From the NCBI GenBank assembly GCA_037179515.1, contig JAXCGZ010005671.1, positions 163,501 to 227,500 on the forward strand: 64,000 nucleotides of DNA. The letters are read 5' to 3'. A model generated the notes under the pieces. That model did not search any database. It saw nothing but the letters and a program-made list of their open reading frames with translations, and had not been told where the DNA came from. Of this stretch, positions 11,946 to 26,405 are shown piece by piece (positions within the stretch are counted from its first letter, which is position 1; each line of letters opens with the position of its first letter). The stretch is from Halocaridina rubra (lineage: Eukaryota > Arthropoda > Malacostraca > Decapoda > Atyidae). A program made the position numbers and the translations under genes.

Positions 11946-12582
11946 GGCGTCATATAGGAGTGTGGGGGGGGGGGGTTAAGTTAAGCGAGGGACGAAAACC
12001 TCTTTTCCCTGGTCGTGGTCTGCTTCATTTCCTCAAAGTTTTCTCAACACGCAAAAGCGCTCTCTCTCTTTTCTCTCTCTCTAAAGCTAACCAAATTACT
12101 TATAACTGACTAATTTATCCTTTCCTTTCCATAGAAGTAACCATATGGCAAATGGCCGATGAAACACTTAGAATTTTTTTTTCTAACCCTACATATTCCA
12201 ACCAAAGATAAATAATATTTTATCCAAGATACGATAATGACCGTCCACAGATTTTCCAATCTATATCCTTGATTCGTATCAATTCGTCCTCCATGTCGAC
12301 CTTACATATACAGATTAAAGAATTTCAATCCGTCCTCCAAGTCGACCTTACAGGTCATTTTAAAAAATATATATTTCTCTCATCTTTACCAGTTTCATGC
12401 TTAAGTAACTATATTTGGAAACTCTACAAAGAAAATGGACTAAAAAAATAAATTTATTTTTCTCAGTTTCCATATTAATGTTTTAGTATATATTGTATGT
12501 TGAAATAAAATAAAATAAAACGATAGTACAATGAATGAGGGAAGAGACTAAATTAATCATTTTATTTTAATTCCTTCTTGAA

Positions 12583-12900
12583 GTTAAGTCTAAATCCTTC
12601 AAATAACCAAATACATAAATGAATATATAAAACTATAAAACTTGCTACGTATATACGAATGCAGTACAACAATGCCGTGTGACTATTTTTCTGCAAACCT
12701 CAACACTCCTCTTTTTCAAATAAAGATCGTATTTATGGCTAGGTATTTGTTCAGTTTGTAAATAAATTAAGTCTAATTCCTTCAAATAACCAAATACATA
12801 AACAAATAAATAAATAAAAAGATTAACTTGATACAGTATATATATATACTGTACAATTATGCCGTGCGGCGGCGTCTGCCAGGTTCACAAACTGTTCAAT
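12583..12900. repeat. satellite-like unit of about 180 bp, two copies
   Basis: Landmarks AAGTCTAATTCCTTCAAATA, ACCAAATACATAAA, ATGCCGTGYG and CTCAACA or CACAAACTGTTC repeat at about 180 bp. The same unit occurs at 39990-40305. Confidence 0.65.
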
Positions 12901-13175
12901 GCTAGGTAGGTCGAAAACTTAATTTATTAATATATTATTAATTATCTATTGGCCTCCGACGTAACAGCGAAATTACTTTATATGAAGCGACTTTATACAG
13001 GACTCCATGTAAGCATAAAATGGTCCTAATGCAAAAATAATAATAATAATAATTATAATAATAGGAATACTTATTAATAAGAATGTAATATTTTATTACT
13101 GTATCGCTAAATGCTCATTACGAGAAGTTAGAATATTAAATCGATGTTATAAATGAATTCAGCCCAAAAATCTAA

Positions 13176-13635
13176 ATATCCTGCTCCTGGAGTTACAGAT
13201 TAACCTAAGAAGTTATATTCCCTAATCCTGGAGTAATAGATTACTACAAGGGCCATCGACTGATTATGGTTGCAAATACTGCCCTAAGAAGTTATATATC
13301 CTGTTCCTGGAGGTAATAGTCCTCATAAAATGTTAAATACTGTGCTATACTCTGCTTCTGGAGTAGTAGATAACCCTAACAAGTTATAAACCGTAATTCT
13401 GGAGTAACAGATTACCCTAAGATATCACATATCCTGTTTCTTGGATGTAAAGATTACCTTAAAACTCTATATACCGATTCTGCGGTTATAGATTAAATTA
13501 AATAGTGCATATCTGCTTCTGGGGTAATAAATTATGTCATGTTCTTTACCCTTCTTCAGAAGTAACAGATTACCCTAAGAAATTATATACCCTGATTCTT
13601 GGAGTTATAATTAATCCTATGAAGTAGCCTGTATC
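13176..13635. repeat. degenerate minisatellite, about 45-60 bp unit
   Basis: About nine variable copies of a unit like CTGGAGTAACAGATTACCCT followed by AAGAAGTTATATACC. Spacing varies and unit identity is moderate. Confidence 0.7.
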
Positions 13636-15468
13636 TAATTTAGTTATGCCTTTTTTTCCTGCACCCTCTTGACATATCATGGCAACAAAGTCATTTCATT
13701 GCACGTTTACAACACTGGGAAAACTGTTGCAAAATTAAAACTGCAAGGATATAGAGCAGAGAAAGAGAGAGATAGTAACTATAAGTAAAATGGTGTGTTA
13801 AAACGATTTAATGCAGGACAATTTTTTTTTCTCAAAATTATTTTGACTATGTAGTTTCTCATAAAATGTATATGTACTTCTAATAAATAAAAAGTAAACA
13901 ATATATATCATAGAAATAAATTAATAGAAAGTGGAAAAATATGCATAGACAAAAACTTAAATGCAGTACAGTACTTGTAAATATTATGTGAAAACACAAA
14001 ACAGGAAAATTTTTTGCATTAGGCTCATCATGCACATATAAAATGAATAGTGCTCAAGATAGTCTTATTGCAAAAAAACAAAAAACAAAAAAACATTAAT
14101 TTTACGAATAAAATCAAAATGTATATCACTTCTTCTGTAGTATGCAAACAATAAATGTACTCTATACGATCAAGAGGAAATATCAAAATAGAACAAAATG
14201 GCAAAACAATTTAAACTAAAAAGGTCTGTGGCATTATAGAATGGCAGAAAATTACATTTTCAAACAGTATTCTAGTTTCTAATTCTGTAAGAAAATACAA
14301 TGTATATTAATATATGGGGTAACAGACTTTTTCAAAGCACTCTCCTGAGTAAGTGACAGACCCCCAGTCGAGCCCACCGTGATGTTAGGAGTGGCATCCA
14401 GCCTTAAACCCCAAGCTCCAACTTGTCTGTGTCCATCCCCATAACAAGGATTACTAGTGACATAAAGTGGCTAAACAAGCTTAATTTTACGTAAATACAT
14501 TACAATAAATTCCCCAGGTTTAAAATAAATATGACCTCTTAAAGAAATGTTGCCCCTAGGATGTACTCATATTAAATGCAGCTTAGTACATGTATATTGT
14601 TTACTGTTCTGATAAGACAGAGTTGAGATTTATAAAATAAATTTTTTTTCCTGATGATGAACAAACCATTCTTACACGTGTAACAGCAGTGAAAATAAGA
14701 AACTGAGCCAGGTCAGTAGTAATATGAAATAAAAATAAAAAAATAAAGAGAAAGAAATCATATGAAGGCTGTTGCCCATGTATTGAATATGAAAAGCCCA
14801 ATGTGAAGGTTAACTGCTGAAAAAATGGTACATTATATATTAAATAGTATATTCTCCAGTACGAGATGATGACAAGCAAGTAGAGTGTGAAGGATATGGA
14901 AAAACTGACTCCACTTTTGATCAAATACCACATTAAACAAGACAACAAGGATTATCCATCAGATTCACGTTGATTACGAGAAAGCAAAAGTTTTAAAAGA
15001 GCCTTACAACTAAATTTCTGGATGATATGAATGCCATCTTCACTCCAGGGATGGATAGCATAGAATATATAATCTATTAAAAAAAGATAACACAACAAAC
15101 AAGAAAGTTATTTGGTAAAGTTGGCAGTGTTAATGAGGAGGCTTATGCCCATGTTATAATAAGGTATTAAACTAAGGGATATACTGTTACTAAGAGGGAC
15201 TGACAATGTGTTCAGCATAAACAAAACAAAATTCTAGTTCTCTAAAATTAAACCGATCAACGGGCAGCTTAACACGAGTGTCTTCTGTACACAAAGGCCT
15301 TTACGGAATAATAATTTCCTCTAGCTAATTAGAAAACATAATTCATATTGAGATGTTTTACTGTAGATATATGGGATGCACAAGAATGAATACTGTATAA
15401 TGAGAGTGAGCATTTTACAAATTGCAAAATGTAAATTTTTGCCTAATTCAATAATGAATTTGGTTCTC
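13636..15468. other. no gene established
   Basis: Apart from a SINE at 14355 I see nothing certain. A 115-codon hydrophobic minus-strand frame (14948-14601) has phenylalanine/leucine-rich content typical of AT-rich DNA and no family signature. It might be 3' UTR of the possible minus-strand gene. Confidence 0.3.
14355..14465 (+). mobile_element. SINE family 1, copy 2 (5'-truncated)
   Basis: Retains GGAGTGGCATCCAGCC, CTGTGTCCATCCCCATAAC and the start of the GGATTA tail. The tRNA-like half is largely lost. Confidence 0.6.
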
Positions 15469-15617
15469 CTAACTGTCTCCTATATCCATTAATGTATTCA
15501 ATAAGCTTTTTGGGATAGCAGGAGCTAAGATGGGACACATAGTAAAACTGTCATTCTTGACTCTCAATATGATGGGCTGGAGTGGCAGCGTTTTCAGCGT
15601 AGGTCCACCCTCACCAG
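15469..15617 (-). CDS. possible terminal exon of an unknown gene
   Basis: A good polypyrimidine tract and acceptor (ttctgagttgcag) precede an open phase-1 frame of about 48 codons containing GGPTLKTLPLQPI and PAIPKSLLNTLMDIGDS, ending at TAG 15471-15469. It is locally more GC-rich than its surroundings and could belong to the same gene as the candidate exon at 17.6 kb. At least one intermediate exon would be needed to fix the phase. No family is recognised. Confidence 0.18.
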
Positions 15618-15730
15618 CTGCAACTCAGAAAAGAAGCAGAATAAGAGACCAAACTGCCATGACCAAGCCCTACCCCTTTAGGGGCACAAAAACCTGGGAG
15701 AGGTTTTGGTCACCAGGACGGAGAATTTAA

Positions 15731-16939
15731 TGGGAAACAAGGTGAAAAAATTGTGTTACTTTTCCGCACCTTTTGAGGAAGCAAAATGATAGTATGGTTC
15801 AGAGAATATATAAGGCGGGTATACTGTACAGGCTTTCACATAAGATGTACCTCAAGATGGAGCTCACGTGATGGGGTCTATGAGGTCCTTTTATAAGAAG
15901 TTCTGAGAAGAAATAAAATGAAGTGATGCAAAATTATATAGAGTTGGCCCACATCTTATGCTGTTTTATATAGTACAGTTTTGAACATACATGGTGGGAA
16001 AGCTTAAAAAAAAATAATAATAATAAAATAAAAATTTTCCCTTAAAAACACATTATAACATTTACAGTACTATTTACATAGAATTTAAATTGTATAATAT
16101 AAGAAGTAAAGTGCAATAATCCTGTCACGATTTAAAGAACAGAGGAGATTGGAATGATCATATGCCATGTACAATGGCACTCTTATATATGGATCTCAAA
16201 GCATGTACAGTCTTTTTTAAAAATAATGGAGGTGTGGGAACCAAGTGACCGCATGAGCGATCAATGTACAGTGTATACCTAACCTCGACAAAATTTTATA
16301 AAGTGGCACCAATGATGTGCTGCTGTAACATGGTTAGCCAGAGAAATCTGAAGCCTGGCTTTGGAATATGCTCAAACTTAACCTTGCTCATGTTGCCTCT
16401 TTTCAAGTAATTGTAAGTGAATGAGCAAAATTCAGAGAGGTTAATGAGCTTGCTTTATCATTTTGTTTATGCTGCTGTTTCCTATGGATGTGACCACTCT
16501 ACTGACTATGGGCAATGTGAATAAATAAAATCTAGAAAAATATATCAAATATGATAAAAAATTTCCTTTTTGGCGACTAATGCATTTCTGATGCTTAAGA
16601 CTCACATCATCTTCCCAGGATAAGACATACGCTCCCAGTTTCCTATTAATGAGACAGTACCCTAACCCTACAAAGCTATAAAATTCAAGCTAAAAGTGTG
16701 GTTATTTTACTTCCCCAAAGTTGAACGCAGCTTTCACTGATAATTTGCTTGGGGATGTATGTCTTCAACATTATTTTTTATTGTTCAGTCACACAAGAGA
16801 GAGACATTGTCTCAGCATTATCTGTACAAGCTATGAAAAACGAAACACACATCAAAATCTAGAAACTACGTAAAATCTTAATAATTTTTACTATCACATC
16901 TCAAGAGCAAACTGAAATACAATATTATTAATTATCAAT
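15731..16939. other. no gene established
   Basis: Would be intron of the possible minus-strand gene if that exists. A short minus-strand frame near 16420-16320 (MSKVKFEHIPKPGFRFLW) is not convincing. Confidence 0.25.
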
Positions 16940-16952
16940 TCGTTTCTTAACT

Positions 16953-17107
16953 AGGTAGTCACCGTGGCTCAAGCGGTAGCGTCCGCGACTCTGAGGCATC
17001 AGGTCGAGGGTTCATGCCCCGTCACGGTCTGAGGCTAGCAAGGGCATGCACTCAGGGTAACGATTACATCTGCCAAAGCAAGGGAGTCCGTGACGCAAAA
17101 CCGGAAA
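16953..17107 (+). mobile_element. tRNA-derived SINE, family 2, complete, with 13-bp target duplication
   Basis: Starts GGTAGTCACCGTGGCTCAAG with box A-like TGGCTCAAGCGGTAGCG and box B-like GGTCGAGGGTTCATGCC, then a unique body ending in AAAACCGGAA. It is flanked by the 13-bp repeat TCGTTTCTTAACT (16940-16952 and 17108-17120). The first 70 bases look like a tRNA, so a lone tRNA gene caller may report it. The body and duplication show it is a SINE. Confidence 0.82.
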
Positions 17108-17492
17108 TCGTTTCTTAACTGTGATTTGCCCAACTAAACCTAATAATATAATACCTTTCATAAGATTTATAACTAGGGGTGTGAAAGAAAACATTTATAC
17201 AAAAAAATATGAACATTCTGATATATAATTTCTACTATTCTGTATATCAAAAGTTTAAAATTCGCAAACTCATGAATCTACCACTGTGCCCCTTGAGTAC
17301 TCAAATTTTGTATATGTGTAATTTCAATTGTAAAAATATTCGTCATACACAATAACATCGTTAGTTTACCCAAACCGCAAAGTACGACTATTTTTATAAG
17401 AACACACACACCATCCAGAATTAAATTCAAAAAAGTAACTAACAATTTCATGAAAAAAATATGGGTTGTTAAGGCTATTTGCAATTTTATGT

Positions 17493-17575
17493 ATAACTTA
17501 TAATCCCCATTCTAATGGGGAAGGACACAGACAGATTGGAGTCTTAGGGGTGCGGTACAAACTTTCGTACCCCCT
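17493..17575 (-). mobile_element. SINE family 1, copy 3 (3' part)
   Basis: Minus strand: CTGTGTCCTTCCCCATTAG followed by AATGGGGATTATA, the family 3' hairpin. The 5' half is not recognisable. Confidence 0.5.
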
Positions 17576-17630
17576 TGGTTATTACACTGGTATAGACTGG
17601 GTCCATCAAAGAACATAAAAACAAACTCAC

Positions 17631-17657
17631 CCGTGAGAAGGGGTTGAATGACGCCAT
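17631..17657 (-). CDS. possible first coding exon of an unknown gene
   Basis: An ATG in good context (cagaATGG) at 17657 opens a nine-codon exon reading MASFNPFSR that ends exactly at a consensus donor CGG|GTGAGT. The sequence upstream on the minus strand (about 17850-18330) is unusually GC-rich for this window and contains CCCGCCC boxes, as expected for a promoter. I do not recognise the protein and cannot connect downstream exons with certainty. It may equally be a chance match. Confidence 0.25.
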
Positions 17658-18330
17658 TCTGAGAATGCTTATTCCGAATTCTGTCAGAAGAGGATTCTAC
17701 GCGATCTCCTGTTATCATTGCAATGACAGTCACCAAAGTTTTCTGCCTTTCAATGACAAACCAATTCTTGACAGTACTTCACCCTTGTGTGGTCGATGCT
17801 TGAATGAGAAAATTCGTCTGCTCGCGTTCTCACCTGTCGAAATATAAACAATATAGATAACAAACTATATTGTTTACATGTAATAGGAAACAGAAGAGCA
17901 TCTCAATATTGTATGTTTACCATCTCGGAAACTATATATTTACTATCGCACCCATTCCAACTTACTAAAGTTTCATTTATTTATTTTGTGTAAGTTTTCT
18001 AGGAGGAAAAGAAAAATTGATTTAGTTCTGATACTTACTTTGTAGTAATTATGACAAAATTGTTCGTATTATAAATCAGACTTGATCCTCTTCTCTAGAC
18101 AATAACATTAGATTGTGTCCCTTATGAAAATGGGAGGAGACTGCGCAGACGACTTTGTGGGCGGGAGTCTTAGAGACACGATGACGACAGGGTGACTTCG
18201 AGGTCACGAAGAAACACGAAAGTGACGGGATATTGCATGACGAAAAAGGGGGGGGGCGAATAGTCTTGTTTGAATAGCCCTTAAGTCCGCCAATATTTCT
18301 GTTTGTTTTGATCGGTTGCTCTAACATTAA

Positions 18331-19392
<1,062 letters not shown>

Positions 19393-19539
19393 ATGTATCA
19401 TGTAAGAACAGTATTCTTTACTGAATTAGATAGGACAATGCTGCAGATTTTTTTTTTTTTTTTTTATGGGGAAGCTCATGGTATGCTTCCTCCAGCAGCA
19501 CAACTTAATGTGTCCTGGATGCACAGTGTGTGTTATAAT

Positions 19540-19675
19540 TAGTCCCCATTCTAATTAGGTTGGACACAGACATGTTGCAGCCGGGGTATTAAGCCTGAAT
19601 ACCCTTCCTAATGCCCAACAGTGGGATCCAACCCGCATCAATAACTCCCAACTTGCACACACTACCACTGAGGTA
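19540..19675 (-). mobile_element. SINE family 1, copy 4
   Basis: Minus strand: box B-like GCGGGTTGGATCCCAC, GGAAGGGTATTCAGGC, CTGTGTCCAACC and GGGGACTAATTATAAC tail. It lies next to a (TA)n tract and a T-run. Confidence 0.65.
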
Positions 19676-19776
19676 GAATACTTTGCATTACATTTACTAC
19701 AGCTTTACTAAAGAGTAGATAGACTTGTGAGGGCTAGCAGGTTAAGTTAGAATATATTGAAGGAAAAATAAATATA

Positions 19777-20103
19777 GGGGTCCATAATTTAAGTCAGAGT
19801 TCCGTTCCTGAAATTGATGTAACCCAAATTTCAGTGTAAATCAGAACACACCTAAATAAGCACCTATACTAATGCTGTCGTAAAGTTTCTCCCTTTTCCA
19901 TGGATTTCACTATCTCTGCTTTCACGTCTGTGGTGATGCCTTTCATTTTCTTCAAAGCATTGCCATCAAAGGAATCTGCTTTACACTTGGGTGACATTAC
20001 AAAGGCCAAGAATTATCGAAAAAGAAGCAAAATAATTCATGGGAGATGTGTTATAACTACGAAACATCATAACATGAAAACAGTGTAAACCGAGGACCCC
20101 TTG
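19777..20103. mobile_element. Tigger D-family MITE carrying only the transposase N-terminus
   Basis: A 327-bp element with GGGGTCC at the left and CGAGGACCCCTTG at the right, matching the CAAGGGGTCC ends of Tigger D, beside TA dinucleotides. On the minus strand at about 19890-20000 it still encodes a stretch like KGITTDVKAEIVKS, homologous to the KTITMDVKFDIVK N-terminus of Tigger C. It is therefore an internal-deletion derivative of this family. Confidence 0.65.
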
Positions 20104-20126
20104 TAATAGAGAGAGCCTTCTGAAGA

Positions 20127-20545
20127 CTTGCTAAATATAACTGGGAAAGTTATTATTAAGTGGTGAGAAGGAATGGAGGCACAGACAGAAGAAACAGAGA
20201 TAACTTCAAATGACACAAAAAATAAGACAACACAAAGAAGAGATATAAGTCCAGAGATCAAAAAGAAATATGTCATGAATTGGCTAAGAGGGCTATTTAA
20301 TGTTTGTTTTGAAGAGGGAAGGTATCATTGGATTAGCAGAAAACATGCACTATGGCATTAAAATATGGGCAAGAGAGACTAACTGGACCATTGAGTTGCA
20401 CATAGTGGATTAGTTTTTCCTACATCATCAGAGATATATCTTTAAGCCATCTGGAACACACATAGTATACAATACAGAATTCTTCCCTTAAAATTCCATT
20501 CCATCCTGAGAAGATGATAATAACAAATATGTATTTCAAAGGGAT
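20127..20545. repeat. duplicated unit, copy 1, first half (X)
   Basis: Matches 25052-25469 along its whole length: CTGGGAAAGTTATT, GGTATCATTGGATTAGCAGA, CCATTCCATCCTGA and CAAAGGGAT landmarks occur in the same order. By position and order it pairs with the half at 24691-25045, from which it is now separated by about 4.1 kb. Confidence 0.8.
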
Positions 20546-20612
20546 TATTACTGCAGCCAATGGCAGTGGATAGAGAGAGAGAGAGCAGCGACGCGTGTGT
20601 GTGTATATAGAC

Positions 20613-20615
<3 letters not shown>

Positions 20616-20693
<78 letters not shown>
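20616..20693. repeat. (TA)n abutting the left end of Tigger A
   Basis: TA repeat ending exactly at the element terminus. Confidence 0.9.
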
Positions 20694-23580
<2,887 letters not shown>

Positions 23581-23581
23581 A

Positions 23582-23583
<2 letters not shown>

Positions 23584-23665
<82 letters not shown>
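23584..23665. repeat. (GA)n microsatellite
   Basis: About 80 bp of GA repeats between a LINE 3' end and the RTE fragment. Confidence 0.9.
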
Positions 23666-23666
<1 letters not shown>

Positions 23667-23726
23667 AGTGCACGGAGTGATAGGAGAGACACTACAGGAA
23701 GGATTTATGGGCGGCCGAATGAACAA

Positions 23727-24345
23727 CTGCTTGTTCTAGCTCCCAAAGGCGGACGCCTCCAAATACTTCGGCTCCTACGTAACGAAGGATGGAGACCTAG
23801 AGAGAGAGATTGATCATAGGATCCAGGTAGCGTGGAACAGCTGGAAGAGAACATCAGGGGTGCTATGTGACAAGAAAATCAGTGCTAGAGTGAAAGGAAA
23901 AGTGTACAAGTCAGTTGTGAGACCAGCGTTGCTGTACGGAGCAGAGACGTGGCCGATGAAAAAGGTTCAAGAAAGGAAGATAGATGTCGCAGAAATGAGA
24001 ATGCTGAGGTGGATGTGTGGGGTGACGAGGGAGGACAGGATACGAAATGACCGGATCAGAGGTACAGTGAAGGTGGTGGAGGCGTCGGCGAAAGCGCAGG
24101 AGAGGAGATTACAGTGTACGGTCATGTGAAGAGGAGAGAAGAAGACTACGTGGGTGTGAGAGTGATGGAGACGGACGTGCAGGGCAGACGTAGACGAGGA
24201 AGACCTAAACTACGGTGGAAGGACCGACTGAAGGAGGATCTCAGAGAGAGACAGTTGGGGGAGGAGCAAGTGATGGACCGGAACCAGTGGAGACTAGTGA
24301 AGAGATGCGACCCCATATGAAAATGGGAACGCAAATAGAGGAAGA
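23727..24345 (+). mobile_element. 5'-truncated RTE LINE copy, almost identical to the one at 58 kb
   Basis: Carries the last part of RTE ORF2: KYFGSYVTKDGDLEREID, DKKISARVKGKVYKSVVRP, LRWMCGVTREDRIR and GRRRRGRPKLRWKDRLKEDL. It ends with TGA after RCDPI-type codons and a (GAA)n tail. Compared with 57953-58575 it differs by few bases, including a small indel around 24115 that shifts frame (the WFGHV codons) and a 3-nt loss near 24293. Dead on arrival by 5' truncation. Confidence 0.88.
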
Positions 24346-24349
24346 AGAA

Positions 24350-24690
24350 GAAGACTACTATACGCCCTGAGAGAACAGGCAGACAGAGACTGACCGGATT
24401 CGAGAGCAGACGTAATATTCAGTGGATTCATTCTGAGCCCCAATTATGCAAGTTATGAGAAGCTACTTGCATCAACCTATAATAAGTAACATGTAGCCTA
24501 AGAGGATAATAAAGAGTAAGGATGATGACATGAACTTAATACACTTGTGTAATGTAGAATTGTATAACGTATTCAATGATTAATAGTTGTTGTCTTAAGA
24601 CTTCTAGGCAAACTGTACCAATAAAGACGAGTCTGCGATGTGGTCCTTTCCTTTATTACCAACCATTAAACTTGACTGCCTTAAAGGCGT
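24350..24690. other. unidentified sequence, possibly an LTR remnant
   Basis: The end of this stretch reads CAATAAAGACGAGTCTGCG followed by GTCCTTTCCTTTATTACCA. That resembles the R-U5 part of a retrotransposon LTR with a poly(A) signal. No second LTR, primer site or coding region is visible, so this is only a suggestion. Confidence 0.2.
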
Positions 24691-25045
24691 CAATAGGGAT
24701 AAAACTCTAACTGGAATACTTTAGTAGGTAAATACTGTACTTGTGTTCATTCGCATATAGGGAAAGTTCTCTAGTCTCTATCATAAAAAGAGTATAGCGG
24801 TGCCACTTCCGCTTGTTATCTACATGTCATGAATCTACTTCCTGACCTAACCTTGTAGATAACAAGCAGAAGTAACACTGGTATAGCTTTTTGGAAAGTG
24901 TTATTGTAGTTCTAATCTTTCAAATGATTCATCGCAAGAAACCATATGTATTTCTATTTAAACAGACTTCATATGATGTTTAAGTAGTAGCTAATGATAA
25001 TTTTCCATCCTACACAGTGCTAAATTATAAAAGAAGCTTGTGGTA
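24691..25045. repeat. duplicated unit, copy 1, second half (Y)
   Basis: Matches 25465-25820: ATAAAACTCTAAC, TTCGCATATAGGGAAA, GGTGCCACTTCCGCTTGTTA and CAGTGCTAAATTATAAAA. It contains a hairpin of CTTGTTATCTAC with GTAGATAACAAG. Confidence 0.8.
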
Positions 25046-25051
25046 AAAAAT

Positions 25052-25825
25052 TGTGACTGGGAAAGTTATTGTTAAGCGGTGAGAAGGAATGAAGGCACAG
25101 ACAAAAGAAAAGGAAAGAACTTTAAATGACACAAAAGATAAGAAAACACAAAGATAAAATATAAGTTCAGAGATCAAAAAGAAAAGTCCTGAATCGGCTA
25201 TGAAGGTTATTTAATAATTGTTTTGAAGAGGGGAGGTATCATTGGATTAGCAGAAGTATGCACTATGGCATTAAAATGTGGGCAGGAGAGATTGATTGAA
25301 CCATTCTGTGTACCTTATAGAGTTGCACATAGTGGATTATTTTTACCTACATCATCAGATATATGTCTTTGGTCATCTGGAACACACACAGAATACGATG
25401 CAAAATTCTTCCCTTAAAATTCCATTCCATCCTGAAAAGTTGATAACAAATGTGCATTTCAAAGGGATAAAACTCTAACAATAATACTTTAGTAAATAAA
25501 TACCTGTGTGCATTCGCATATAGGGAAAATTCTCTAGGCTCTATCATAAAAGAGTAATTGCGGTGCCACTTCCGCTTGTTATCTACGTGTCATGAATCTA
25601 CTTCCTAACCTAACCTTGTACATATTTTTTCCTTGTAGATAACAAGTGGGAGTAGCACCGGTATAGCTTTATGGAAAGTGTTATTGTAGAGCTTATTATT
25701 TCAAATGATTCATCACAAGAAACCATATGTATTTCTATTTAAACAGACTTCATATGATGTTTAAGTAGTAGCTATTGATTATTTTCCATCTTACACAGTG
25801 CTAAATTATAAAACGAGCTTGGGGT
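25052..25825. repeat. duplicated unit, copy 2 (X plus Y, uninterrupted)
   Basis: The intact form of the unit of about 770 bp. X runs 25052-25469 and Y 25465-25825, directly adjoining. Function is unknown and no convincing coding frame is shared by the two copies. Confidence 0.8.
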
Positions 25826-26254
25826 GAAAAATTCTAACATCCAGGTTAAAGTACTCCAAGAGCTACAAATAGCCAATGAAATTATCTCTAACATTTGTAA
25901 AGACAAGGTAAATGCAATTATCTCTGATGTTTGCATACTAAAGACCTAGCAGTATGTGGATCCATGTCTTTTAGGCTCCTCAAGCTCAACTTATTCAAGT
26001 TGGGATCCACAGCTGCTTCTGTTCTTCAATTCTCTACCAACAAGATCATTAGTAAAGAGAAGAATACTGTACATTAAGCATCCCATGAATCATGAAAGCT
26101 AGAAAGAGCATCAGATGATGCTGAAAAGACCGCCAGAATGATAACATACATGGTTGTGAGATGAAGAAATGCACAACTTAATCAGTGCTTCCTAAACCCA
26201 TATTAATGAAAAAATAAACCAGAAACAATAGTTTAAATATGTTGCCGTTTTGAG

Positions 26255-26405
26255 TCACAATTATTCCCTATTATTAGAGTGAATACAGATAGGCTGGAGC
26301 TGGGGAATTAAGGCTGAATGCCTTTCCTAGCACCCTGAGGTGGACTAAATCATGAGTGAGTCATTTCCCTAGTCATACGCTAACAACTGTGCTACTGCAA
26401 GTCTC
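26255..26405 (-). mobile_element. SINE family 1, copy 5
   Basis: Minus strand: GCAGTAGCACAGTTGTTAG (box A-like), GGAAAGGCATTCAGCC, CCCCAGCTCCAGCC, CTGTATTCAC, then a degraded hairpin and tail. It lies downstream of the V-ATPase gene. Confidence 0.6.

Noticed and set aside
11645..12109. Two adjacent plus-strand frames near the X-box
   Set aside because: Low-complexity Lys- and Gly/Arg-rich content without family similarity. They may be leader sequence of an unseen gene but are not supported as coding.
14601..14948. 115-codon hydrophobic minus-strand frame resembling a membrane protein
   Set aside because: Phe/Leu/Ile content follows from AT-rich DNA. No family motif, no conserved copy, no splice context.
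16953..17025. Candidate tRNA gene
   Set aside because: The tRNA-like head is followed by a SINE body and flanked by a 13-bp target duplication, and a second copy with the same body lies at 63494.
17644..17847. 67-codon plus-strand frame with a CxxC-like pair
   Set aside because: Overlaps the candidate minus-strand start exon. The two Cys pairs (CYHC and CGRC) suggest but do not establish a zinc site, and no start or splice context supports it.
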